From the NCBI RefSeq assembly GCF_004337985.1, contig NW_021940947.1:1-12353 (forward strand): DNA of 12,353 nucleotides. Direction: 5' to 3'. Origin of the DNA: Pyricularia pennisetigena. Its lineage: Eukaryota; Ascomycota; Sordariomycetes; Magnaporthales; Pyriculariaceae. The notes under the pieces are model-generated. The model was not told the origin of the DNA and ran no database searches. It worked only from the letters and a program-made list of their open reading frames with translations. The position numbers and the translations under genes are program-made. Shown here in pieces: positions 1-7,489 of the stretch (position 1 is its first letter; every line of letters begins with the position of its first letter).

Positions 1-36
1 TGCGTGGGTTCGAATCCCGTTGTGGTCGCAGATTTT
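1..36 (+). pseudogene. 3' end of tRNA-like unit, cut by window start
   Basis: This matches 5447-5482: T arm with the B box GGTTCGAATCC at 7-17, 3' acceptor strand, and the TTTT run at 33-36. The 5' half with the A box lies outside the window, so it cannot be said whether this copy is complete in the genome. Confidence 0.5.
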
Positions 37-81
37 CTGTGCATGCATAAGCACAATAGGCCGTTAGGCTCAATAGGTCGG

Positions 82-127
82 CAGGTCAGTCACATGAATA
101 AGGCCAAATCATGTGACGTGACCCCGC
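82..127. repeat. Small fold-back with TCACATGA/TCATGTGA arms
   Basis: Perfect 8-bp arms TCACATGA and TCATGTGA are separated by about 11 nt and extended outward imperfectly (GGTCAG against GTGACC). It lies between the two opposing T-arm-like sequences and so forms the inner part of the same fold-back. The duplicate is in 5528-5573. It resembles the structured body of a short non-autonomous element; no function is assigned. Confidence 0.5.
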
Positions 128-142
128 ATTCCGGACATCCGG

Positions 143-177
143 ATCAAAGATCTGCACCTACGGATTCGAACACGTAA
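143..177 (-). repeat. Inverted T-arm-like sequence facing the tRNA relic
   Basis: Read on the minus strand, this stretch has TGTTCGAATCC (10 of 11 B-box positions) and then GTAGGTGCAGATCTTTG, which parallels the end of the tRNA-like unit at 1-40 (CGTGGGTTCGAATCC, then GTTGTGGTCGCAGATTTTCTG with small gaps). The two form an imperfect inverted repeat around about 100 bp. It looks like a fold-back made from two copies of one tRNA-derived 3' end. The same arrangement exists at 5589-5623. Confidence 0.45.
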
Positions 178-274
178 TTCACAACTTAGCCTTAGATTAA
201 TTACCTTCATAACCTTTATCGATTCAACGATTCAATGAATTGATTGAACAACAATATATTATCTTAATTACGCG

Positions 275-1668
275 CTAGCAGACGGTTATCTGCCATTTCA
301 ACGTTCCATCAGCCTTATACGTGATCCACTTTTCCCTGCGTTCAAGATTAAGCTTATTCTATCTCGTAACCACCTCACAAATATTTCGGGTCGTTTTAAG
401 GGTTTTCCAAATAAGTAAAAACGGATCATTACTTTTTTGGGTTACATCTTCCGGTATTTTATCCCTTTATAAACCGTTATTTTTATTTTTTATCAAGTTG
501 GCGTTGCTTTTTTAAAACCAAAAAGGGCTTAAAAGTGGTTTAATCAAATTCACCGGTTATAAAGCAGTTATACGCCACCCAAATTAAATATTTTTTGCTG
601 TAAACGCTTTCGACTTAGCTATATTATAATAAAAAAGGAAATTTCGTTCTCCAACAACTGCTAAACAGCAAAATTGGTTTACAAATCCAAATTAACGTCG
701 ATAAGCCTTTTTTAACGGCCCAAAATCTAATAAATCCAATAATTGAAAAACGTGCGACAAATAAAGGGGTAAATATAGGAGTTAAATGTTATTTTGGAAA
801 TAAAAGAGCATAAATTCATCCGTAACGTGTAATCCAAGGCCGTCGAAAGCCAATAACCGCTTTTCAAGGGTATTGGGTTAGGTATCCTAATAAACACTTT
901 TTTTAACCATTTTATAGCCGTTTTATCATTTATCCACCCGTTTTAAATTGCATAAAATTGCCAATTATTGATAATGCCTAAACTTGGCGGGAATTATCAT
1001 TATTATACTTTTTTTCTTTAAATATAGTAAAGGGAAGTATAATAGCCCCCGTAACCAATATAAATTCGATTATATTCGTCCAACCCCGCGTTGCGGGCTT
1101 TTTTCGCTGTAACGGCCGGATCCCGTCAAATTTTAATACCAGGGCGTTAAATCCTTTACCTTTTATTATACCGGTTTGGTCGATATTCCACCGATTCTTT
1201 TGGCTTTATACCGTTAATAACGGGGTTAATAATATAAAGCCATTATAATTTACATATTTCCGTAATAGCCCCATTAACCCGTAGATTTTCTATCCGACGG
1301 GGCCTTTGGGTCTCAAAGATTGGATAACGAACCAAAAAAGGGGTTATCCAACGTTTTCCAAAGCTTTTTATCTTTCCGGCGGTTTAAAGAATTCGTTCGG
1401 CAAAATAGCGTAAATTTTAATACGTTGGTGGAAGCCCTAAAACTGTTTTGGTAAATATTTAACAAGTTACCTGCTTTTCCGGGTCCGTACAAAGTTTTTA
1501 AAAAAGGTTTTACGCTTTTTTGTAAGGTTAAAACTCTTTAAAATTGATTCTAAAATGTAAACCTAGGTATACCCTATTTTCGGGAGATTTTTGCAATTGG
1601 ATCGCCATAATTGACGTCGTTAATTGCAGATATAAGCTTATCTTTAGTCAATTGCTTTATTGGAAAAC
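275..1668 (-). pseudogene. Decayed Fot1/pogo-type transposase (DD35D), copy 1
   Basis: No long ORF exists, but the reverse strand read across frames gives the whole domain order of a Fot1/pogo transposase (Tc1/mariner superfamily). An N-terminal psq-type helix-turn-helix (DKLISAINDVNYGDPIAKI) lies near 1590-1650. A CENP-B-type helix-turn-helix with GLPPTY lies at 1420-1437. Next comes the DDE catalytic domain. The first Asp is in WNIDQTG (1179-1181). The second is in LFDGLGLH (842-844). The third is in QLLDLLDFGPLKK (734-736). The second and third Asp are separated by exactly 35 residues, as in Fot1/pogo. A C-terminal AFTAKNI block follows near 572-610. The D1-D2 interval of 337 nt is not a multiple of three, so at least one indel is present, along with many TAA/TAG stops. 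It is dead as a gene. TIRs and the TA target site were not found. Confidence 0.85.
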
Positions 1669-2560
1669 GGAGAATGAAGAACAGAAAAAAGTAAATCCAA
1701 AAGTGAAAAATTTGTCGAGATATTCATAAAAGAACATGAGAGGTGAACGTGGTTGTACAGTTATTTTTGGGTGCCGAAAAGGGGGNAAAGCGATCCCAAG
1801 GAGACAATGCTGCAATATAAGTGCGATTTTATTCAAAAATCTAAAACTAGGTCTAATAAAAGAAGAAAGGCACGCAGTGCCAATCGCGTACACGCGCCTA
1901 AACGAATAAATAACAAACGAGGCCTGGCGCCTTGTCACGTGAGGTGGAGCTAGTCACGGTGGCCAGTCGCCCAGGCACGCCACTTCTGCACAATGGTCTA
2001 GCGAGGGCAAGACGGCTAATTGAGGCTGCGGATTTCAGGCAGCATAACGCTTTCAAAAAACGGTTTGACATGGCGGCAAAACTATGACGAAAATGGCGAC
2101 TGAAGGGTCGTCTGGAAAGCGTAAAGGTTAATAATTATCACAGCTACAGGCGGTTATTATTAGGTGATTTGTAGAAAGTAGTCGAAAAAATTGGTGATGC
2201 CGCTGTCCCTGGTGATTGCACTGTCCAGCATTAATTTATGGAGCTGTTGGGAACGAAACCGGATTAAGTGGAGCGTGGCACGAGTACCGCTTTATAAAGG
2301 CATAAAACACCGGAAAGTTCAATTCAAAACATCAACGGCCTGTTTTTGTTTATTCGGAAACCCCTTCAAAACGAGCCAATATATTCGACTTTTGTTAATT
2401 ATGCCGATATTTAATTATCTGCGTGCAAAAAAATGGAGCCGACTGCACTTAACGTGCGGTCGCAGGGCCCTGGTAAGGCTTATTCCTAGTCTCAGGGCTC
2501 ATAGCCGAAGCCAAGAGCTCCACATTTAATCAATTTCGTGGCTTAATTGCGGCTTTAAAA
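1669..2560. other. Less AT-rich segment, no gene recognised
   Basis: From about 1860 to 2530 the sequence is visibly richer in G and C than its surroundings and less rich in TA, so it escaped most of the decay or arrived later. Open frames of up to 112 codons exist (for example 2191-2529, which starts with TTG), but their translations show no domain, no conserved motif and no plausible codon pattern. An ambiguous base lies at 1786 after five Gs. TATAAAGG at about 2292 resembles a TATA box but has no gene to serve. Confidence 0.5.
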
Positions 2561-2603
2561 TATATTTGTGGGCCCGTCCAAAGAACGCTTTGGTTTAGGT
2601 TTG

Positions 2604-2834
2604 GGACAATTTGTCAATTTTCGCCGTTTATAGCGGGTATTTGCACTATATTCGCACTGTAATAGCCAAATCTAAAAGGATAAACAATAAATGTAGATGA
2701 AAATTCGAATAAAATAATAAATAAAAATCCTACAAATATGTGGTAACCTGCGTTGTAAAATCCGAACTTTTATAATTTCTTCATTACAAGAACCGTTATG
2801 ATCGCTGTTCTAATTTTACTAATATTTAAATATG
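2604..2834 (+). repeat. AT-rich repeat family, ~230 bp, copy 1
   Basis: It starts with the dyad GGACAATTTGTC, followed by TTTCGCCGTTTATAGCGG, GCACTATATTCGCACTGT, GGTAACCTG and, at the end, TAATATTTAAATAT. The same blocks occur in the same order and at similar spacing in 3462-3702. The sequence between blocks has drifted, with many transitions, as expected of RIP-decayed duplicates. No coding capacity is visible. It may be the LTR or body of an old element. Confidence 0.6.
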
Positions 2835-2835
2835 A

Positions 2836-2938
2836 TATTAATTATATGCATTATTTTACATATAATCGTTCCACTTTTATTTATGCATAATCCACAACAT
2901 ATAGTGACGAAGTGGGGTTACTAGGGTTGTCGGATTAT
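2836..2938 (+). repeat. Interspersed ~105-bp repeat, copy 1
   Basis: This aligns with 11012-11118 over its whole length with few gaps. Shared blocks are TATTAATTATATGC, CCACTTTTATTTAT, GAARTGGGG and CTARRRTTGT. Most mismatches are transitions. There is no coding content. The copy at 11012 begins directly after a purine tract, so the block may be the start of an LTR. Confidence 0.65.
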
Positions 2939-2963
2939 CCATTTATTCTTAGTCTTAATGCTC

Positions 2964-3073
2964 AGATTAGACCCCCCGGCTTCGCAGTGGGGACCGAACG
3001 CTCCCTATACCTTTTAGCCACATGGCTTTTCGACCAATTGCATTGGCCGAAAAGATCGCGCTCGTTCTAATCT
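2964..3073. repeat. 110-bp element with 8-bp terminal inverted repeats
   Basis: The ends are AGATTAGA (2964-2971) and TCTAATCT (3066-3073), which are perfect reverse complements. The interior is richer in G and C than the surroundings and includes a strong hairpin at 3026-3054. The size and ends suit a tiny MITE-like element, but 8-bp arms can arise by chance and no target-site duplication is evident. Confidence 0.35.
3026..3054. repeat. Hairpin, 12 paired bases, 3-nt loop
   Basis: CTTTTCG (3026-3032) pairs with CGAAAAG (3048-3054). After one mismatch, CCAAT (3034-3038) pairs with ATTGG (3042-3046) around TGC. It sits inside the 2964-3073 structure. No T-run follows, so it is not an obvious terminator. 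Confidence 0.6.
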
Positions 3074-3075
3074 AG

Positions 3076-3180
3076 GGACAACTTGTCGCATTTCGCCGCT
3101 ACGGCGGTACCACTAATAATTTTCCTTGATTTAAGGATAATTTGTCGCATTTCGCCATTTATAGCGCTACTATTAATAAT
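3076..3180 (+). repeat. Tandem pair of ~60-bp dyad boxes
   Basis: Two units with a period of 59-60 bp begin at 3076 (GGACAACTTGTC) and 3135 (GGATAATTTGTC). Each continues with GCATTTCGCC, a second dyad, and ends in ACTAATAAT or ATTAATAAT. In the first unit the second dyad is intact (GCCG-CTA-CGGC). The units share their first 35 or so bases with the starts of the repeats at 2604 and 3462, giving four copies in 900 bp. Confidence 0.7.
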
Positions 3181-3215
3181 ATATTTAATGTTGCAATATC
3201 ACCAATAACCACTTC

Positions 3216-3446
3216 TGTTGGAATAGAGGTAATCGCGGTGAAATTAACAATAGAGCGATGAATCACGTGCGATGCCGCACGGGCCAATTGCACGTGACTC
3301 ACCCGCCCAATTGCGAAGTATAAGACGGAAGGACGTTTAAAAACTCACCTTTAGACAGTTTTATAGAACAGACAATCAATATATATCTTTATACTCGTAT
3401 AACAACGTTCTGTTGATCGATCGACATTACGAAAAGCCTATTAACA
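3216..3446 (+). mobile_element. Solo Copia-type LTR, 231 bp
   Basis: It starts TGTTGGAATAGAG and ends TTAACA, giving TGTT...AACA ends typical of Ty1/Copia LTRs. It aligns over its full length with 4413-4640 (roughly 88% identity by eye, mostly transitions). A TATAAG box lies about 100 bp in. The five bases on the left are ACTTC and on the right ATTTC, a plausible 5-bp target-site duplication with one C-to-T change. No internal region follows, so this is a solo LTR left by recombination. A pair of CACGTGC/GCACGTG arms is conserved in both LTRs. Confidence 0.75.
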
Positions 3447-3461
3447 ATTTCCCTAATTTGA

Positions 3462-3702
3462 GGACAATTTGTCATATTTCGGCGTTTATGGCGGATATAT
3501 GCACTGTACTGGCATTATATATATAATATACGCAAAAAGTCATAGTATAACCACTGAGCATAATTGAATATTTAATTAAAAAAAATATGTAAAAATAGTA
3601 AAAGTATAAGGTACCCTGTATTACAGATTTTGAATTTTTGTGGTTTTTTTAAAGCAGAAAGCACTATTTTAACTGCTTTTGTTAACTTAATATTTAAATA
3701 TT
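3462..3702 (+). repeat. AT-rich repeat family, ~230 bp, copy 2
   Basis: This is the second diverged copy of 2604-2834. It has GGACAATTTGTC (3462-3473), then TTTCGGCGTTTATGGCGG, GCACTGTACTGGCA, GGTACCCTG, and TAATATTTAAATAT at 3688-3701. It begins 15 bp after the right end of the solo LTR at 3216-3446, so that LTR landed among copies of this family. Confidence 0.6.
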
Positions 3703-4412
3703 AAATGCAATTCGCAATTTCAAATTATATTAATTACTATTTTAAATAAAAATGAATTTCCCTACAACGCACATATATAAGGGAATATTAATATTGAAAA
3801 TTAAACAGAGAAAAACGCACGCAATTATCGTTCAAAATAAATATTCCATTAATCCTTTTATATTAATTGATAAAATATGAAAAAATTGAATAATTTTCCC
3901 ATTTATTAGTTAAATAAATTGAAACTTTACTATAACTAGATTTTAATAATATTTTATAACAATACGGTTTAACATTTTATTTATAAAATTTATTTAATTA
4001 AATAAAGCAAAAAATAGAAAACGACACAAATTTAGCATTGTTATATATAAAAAAATAATAAAAACGGGTATTATAAATCCGATCCTACGTAGACGTTTGT
4101 CCATAGACGTAGACCGACCCTTAACATTTTGGTTTTATTATCAATAAAATTGGTAAAAATATAAAATTGTTTCAATTGTAAATTATATACAAAATTGTAT
4201 ATACCTTACCTATCCGATTATTTGACGGTTTATATAGTCCGATATACATATTAGATTGTAAGATTGTACTATATATACGTATATCACGCCCCACGTGCAG
4301 AGATTTCAGAATTTGGGTGCAAAAGAAAAATAATATAAAATTAATTAAATAAAGCAAAAAGAAATAAATAGCACATATTTAGCATTTTTGTATATAAAAA
4401 AATCTTTAAAAT
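3703..4412. other. Very AT-rich gap with a ~62-bp direct repeat
   Basis: No coding pattern is visible. 3994-4055 and 4340-4402 are diverged direct repeats (shared TTAATTAAATAAAGCAAAAA, TTTAGCATT and TATATAAAAAAAT). The second copy ends about 10 bp before the LTR at 4413. A short stretch at 4082-4118 repeats TAGACGT. The 61-codon minus-strand frame at 4172-4357 is of low complexity and is not called. Confidence 0.6.
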
Positions 4413-4640
4413 TGTTGGAATAGAGGGAATCGCGGTCAAATTAACAATGGAGCGATGATCCACGTGCAATGCCGCACGGGCCAATTGCACGTGACTCACC
4501 CGCCTAATTGCGGGTATAAGACGGAAGGACGTTCAAAAGCTCAGCTTTAGATAGTTTTATCGAGGACACACAATTAATATTTTTATGTTCGTATCACAAC
4601 GTTCTATTAATCGACCGACATTATGAAAAAGTTATTAACA
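4413..4640 (+). mobile_element. Copia-type LTR, second copy, 228 bp
   Basis: Same family as 3216-3446, with the same TGTT...AACA ends and the same CACGTGC/GCACGTG arms. The flanks differ (AAAAT left, TTGAT right), so no target-site duplication is seen. That fits a 5' LTR whose internal region follows, and decayed coding-like sequence does begin downstream. Whether the Copia body at 6903-10494 belonged to it cannot be decided, since no matching 3' LTR lies in the window and the tRNA/transposon block interrupts. Confidence 0.7.
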
Positions 4641-5230
4641 TTGATTAATTTTACGTAAATAATACAGAAAAAGCAAAAAAGGGATTAAACGTTAATACCG
4701 TTATTTTATAATTCTTAAAACCAACAGGATATCCTACGTAAAATTTGAAAAAAGCCCCTAACCAGTTAGGACTCTTTTACCGAACGGGTAACGCCTTTAC
4801 ATAGTATTACGTAAAAAAAGGAAATAATAACCGTTATTTTACAAATGTTCAAGGGTTTTTGGATTTGACCATTTAGGCAAACAACTTTATAAATTAATAA
4901 ATAATACTAAAAACGGGTGTTATTGGACAACATACAACAAAATAAACGCGAAAAGAGGTTCCCAGGTTAGCGACGAACGCCATAATAGGGTATAAACCCT
5001 CCTCGATAGTATATCGTCGAAATTCCAGCTACCTTGATTGATAAAAAACCGGATTGACGCGGAATTCCTATATAAACCCTCCCACGAATTCCCGGAAAAA
5101 CAGGAAAATGCTTTAATAGCTTAAAAAATATAAATCTTTAAAATATTTAGCCGATTTAGGGAGGACGAACGCGGAGAAACATTATAAACCACCTACCAAG
5201 AGGATTTCGAAAAATGGACTGGGAACCTGT
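4641..5230 (+). pseudogene. Decayed coding-like region after the LTR, unrecognised
   Basis: The first plus-strand frame is open at 4831-4992, 4996-5034 and 5038-5121, broken by single stops (TAA, TGA, TAA), and continues to be coding-like to about 5230 with further TAA/TGA/TAG codons. The composition is rich in charged residues (for example EFPEKQENALIA and YQEDFEKWTGNL), unlike random AT-rich DNA. The position just behind a Copia-type LTR would suit a gag region, but I see no CCHC zinc knuckle and do not recognise a family. A cellular or other-transposon origin is equally open. Confidence 0.4.
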
Positions 5231-5383
5231 GAACATGGCTAGCGCAGGGCTAATTATATTAGTCACCCTGCATCGAATAAATAAACAAATAACAAATAAA
5301 ACGTATACGCGTTTATTATACACACAAAGCTTTATATATCACGTCTTTGTTCATAGTTTCAACAACAAAACAAATACGTCATA
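5231..5383. other. AT-rich spacer before the tRNA-like unit
   Basis: A run of AAATAA-type short repeats (about 5276-5300) is followed by non-coding AT-rich sequence. It has no gene. TATATAA directly before the A box could help Pol III initiation. Confidence 0.4.
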
Positions 5384-5482
5384 TATAATCTAGCTTAGTG
5401 GTATAATGCACGTACCATAATCTATATCATATATACGTTGTTGAAATGCGTGGGTTCGAATCCCGTTGTGGTCGCAGATTTT
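5384..5482 (+). pseudogene. tRNA-like Pol III unit (tRNA relic or SINE head)
   Basis: A perfect A box (TAGCTTAGTGG, 5391-5401) and a perfect B box (GGTTCGAATCC, 5453-5463) lie in tRNA order, and a TTTT run at 5479-5482 follows, as in Pol III terminators. The T arm folds (5 bp with two G-U pairs around TTCGAAT). The D arm is partial. The A-to-B spacing is 18 nt longer than in an intronless tRNA, so an intron is possible, but I find no acceptable anticodon arm, and the 5' acceptor (TATAATC) does not pair with TGTGGTC. It is therefore a decayed tRNA or the head of a tRNA-derived SINE. No amino-acid identity can be given. Confidence 0.5.
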
Positions 5483-6901
5483 CTGTGCATGCATAAGCAC
5501 AATAGGCCGTTAGGCTCAATAGGTCGGCAGGTCAGTCACATGAATAAGGCCAAATCATGTGACGTGACCCCGCATTCCGGACATCCGGATCAAAGATCTG
5601 CACCTACGGATTCGAACACGTAATTCACAACTTAGCCTTAGATTAATTACCTTCATAACCTTTATCGATTCAACGATTCAATGAATTGATTGAACAACAA
5701 TATATTATCTTAATTACGCGCTAGCAGACGGTTATCTGCCATTTCAACGTTCCATCAGCCTTATACGTGATCCACTTTTCCCTGCGTTCAAGATTAAGCT
5801 TATTCTATCTCGTAACCACCTCACAAATATTTCGGGTCGTTTTAAGGGTTTTCCAAATAAGTAAAAACGGATCATTACTTTTTTGGGTTACATCTTCCGG
5901 TATTTTATCCCTTTATAAACCGTTATTTTTATTTTTTATCAAGTTGGCGTTGCTTTTTTAAAACCAAAAAGGGCTTAAAAGTGGTTTAATCAAATTCACC
6001 GGTTATAAAGCAGTTATACGCCACCCAAATTAAATATTTTTTGCTGTAAACGCTTTCGACTTAGCTATATTATAATAAAAAAGGAAATTTCGTTCTCCAA
6101 CAACTGCTAAACAGCAAAATTGGTTTACAAATCCAAATTAACGTCGATAAGCCTTTTTTAACGGCCCAAAATCTAATAAATCCAATAATTGAAAAACGTG
6201 CGACAAATAAAGGGGTAAATATAGGAGTTAAATGTTATTTTGGAAATAAAAGAGCATAAATTCATCCGTAACGTGTAATCCAAGGCCGTCGAAAGCCAAT
6301 AACCGCTTTTCAAGGGTATTGGGTTAGGTATCCTAATAAACACTTTTTTTAACCATTTTATAGCCGTTTTATCATTTATCCACCCGTTTTAAATTGCATA
6401 AAATTGCCAATTATTGATAATGCCTAAACTTGGCGGGAATTATCATTATTATACTTTTTTTCTTTAAATATAGTAAAGGGAAGTATAATAGCCCCCGTAA
6501 CCAATATAAATTCGATTATATTCGTCCAACCCCGCGTTGCGGGCTTTTTTCGCTGTAACGGCCGGATCCCGTCAAATTTTAATACCAGGGCGTTAAATCC
6601 TTTACCTTTTATTATACCGGTTTGGTCGATATTCCACCGATTCTTTTGGCTTTATACCGTTAATAACGGGGTTAATAATATAAAGCCATTATAATTTACA
6701 TATTTCCGTAATAGCCCCATTAACCCGTAGATTTTCTATCCGACGGGGCCTTTGGGTCTCAAAGATTGGATAACGAACCAAAAAAGGGGTTATCCAACGT
6801 TTTCCAAAGCTTTTTATCTTTCCGGCGGTTTAAAGAATTCGTTCGGCAAAATAGCGTAAATTTTAATACGTTGGTGGAAGCCCTAAAACTGTTTTGGTAA
6901 A
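5447..6901. repeat. 1455-bp direct repeat, copy 2
   Basis: This is the second copy of 1-1455. On its left it continues into the 5' half of the tRNA-like unit (5384-5446), which the window cannot show for copy 1. On its right it breaks inside the transposase reading frame, directly before the ambiguous base at 6902, and is followed at once by Copia polyprotein sequence that also lacks its natural end. Two elements truncated at one point next to an N suggest a misjoin or a deletion junction rather than an insertion. Confidence 0.95.
5721..6901 (-). pseudogene. Decayed Fot1/pogo-type transposase, copy 2, truncated
   Basis: This is identical to 275-1455 and has the same stops, indels and DD35D layout. 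The first Asp codon is at 6625-6627, the second at 6288-6290 and the third at 6180-6182. It lacks the psq helix-turn-helix and the start of the CENP-B domain because the reading frame ends abruptly at 6901, beside an ambiguous base, about 20 nt upstream of the GLPPTY codons in coding direction. It carries no inactivating change of its own beyond that truncation. Confidence 0.85.
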
Positions 6902-6902
6902 N

Positions 6903-7489
6903 CATTCGTTTTGTTTAGAGGTTAAAGGGTGCGATATCCTTATTCGAAATATACCAAAAATTTCGAATTACGCCTGTATAATAAGTAAATATAGCACCGT
7001 TTCTAGCATGGCCTTACAGGGGGTTACAAAAGGCTAGGCAGCCCCGTTGGAAGTAAAACTAAATAATACAGACCCCGAAAATTACGAGGATTATAAAATT
7101 TACACCAATTCGGAACCGGAAGAAAATACGGTAACGGAAAAGCTAAATCCCGAACAAAATACGGAAATAGCTGTAAATTTACCTGTAACACAGAAGTTTA
7201 GCGGTAAAAACCCTAAAAATCCACGTGAAATTGGGCCCCGTAGGCCCGGTACACCGTTAGGTAACCTTTTTATGCAATTTAATATAGAAGGGACTATTTC
7301 CGAAAAAACGGGGTTTCCCACACAAGAAATCCGTTGTTAAAACCTCCTTTATTATCGGATTTAAAGCAGGCCCCTGTAAATTACTTCCTTTTAGGCCTAA
7401 AACGGACTATGAACGGTTAGTTAACCCCTGAAGGAAACGGAATTACAGGTAATTGTAACGAAATCCAGGCCCAAAAAGCCCCGTTATAA
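6903..7489 (+). pseudogene. Copia polyprotein remnant, region before integrase
   Basis: This stretch has no LTR or start and begins abruptly next to the ambiguous base 6902. An open frame at 7047-7340 (first codon TTG, so not a true start) encodes an acidic, Asn- and Pro-rich segment with no recognised motif. From about 7350 a second frame runs into the HRRLGH block at 7490, as expected for the stretch between protease and integrase of Copia Pol. No protease DSG motif and no gag zinc knuckle were found. Calling it Copia rests on continuity with what follows. Confidence 0.55.

Larger units (their letters stand above)
1..1455. repeat. 1455-bp direct repeat, copy 1
   Basis: This block recurs at 5447-6901 with a constant offset of 5446. 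I saw no mismatch in the lines compared by eye. It holds the 3' end of a tRNA-like sequence, a short fold-back, and most of a decayed minus-strand Fot1/pogo transposase. The left edge coincides with the first base of the window, so the true left boundary is unknown. On the right the two copies part at 1456/6902; this copy continues into the rest of the transposase, so the copy-1 sequence is the natural one at that edge. Either a very recent duplication or an assembly duplication would explain it. Confidence 0.95.

Noticed and set aside
321..515. 64-codon plus-strand frame, duplicated at 5767-5961
   Set aside because: It starts with GTG, is antisense to the C-terminal part of the Fot1/pogo remnant, and is duplicated only because the whole block is.
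1930..1950. CACGTGA near 1936 and GTCACGT near 115 as TIRs of the Fot1/pogo element
   Set aside because: Only about seven bases match and the spacing to the transposase ends is uneven; CACGTG-like words are common in the window.
1657..1953. Overlapping frames on both strands around 1544-1953
   Set aside because: They lack motifs, use non-ATG starts or cross the ambiguous base, and overlap the N-terminal end of the transposase or the non-coding segment beside it.
2245..2523. TGTTGGGAAC...CCACA as a possible further LTR
   Set aside because: The start resembles a Copia LTR, but there is no second copy, no clear target-site duplication and no matching inverted end.
2191..2529. 112-codon plus-strand frame
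   Set aside because: It has a TTG start and no domain or coding bias; it is open because the region is less AT-rich.
2604..3515. CRISPR-like array from the repeated GGACAATTTGTC boxes
   Set aside because: Spacing is irregular, the repeats are long and diverged, there are no cas genes, and the context is a eukaryotic transposon graveyard.
7100..7321. 73-codon minus-strand frame
   Set aside because: It is antisense to the plus-strand Copia linker frame and has no motif.
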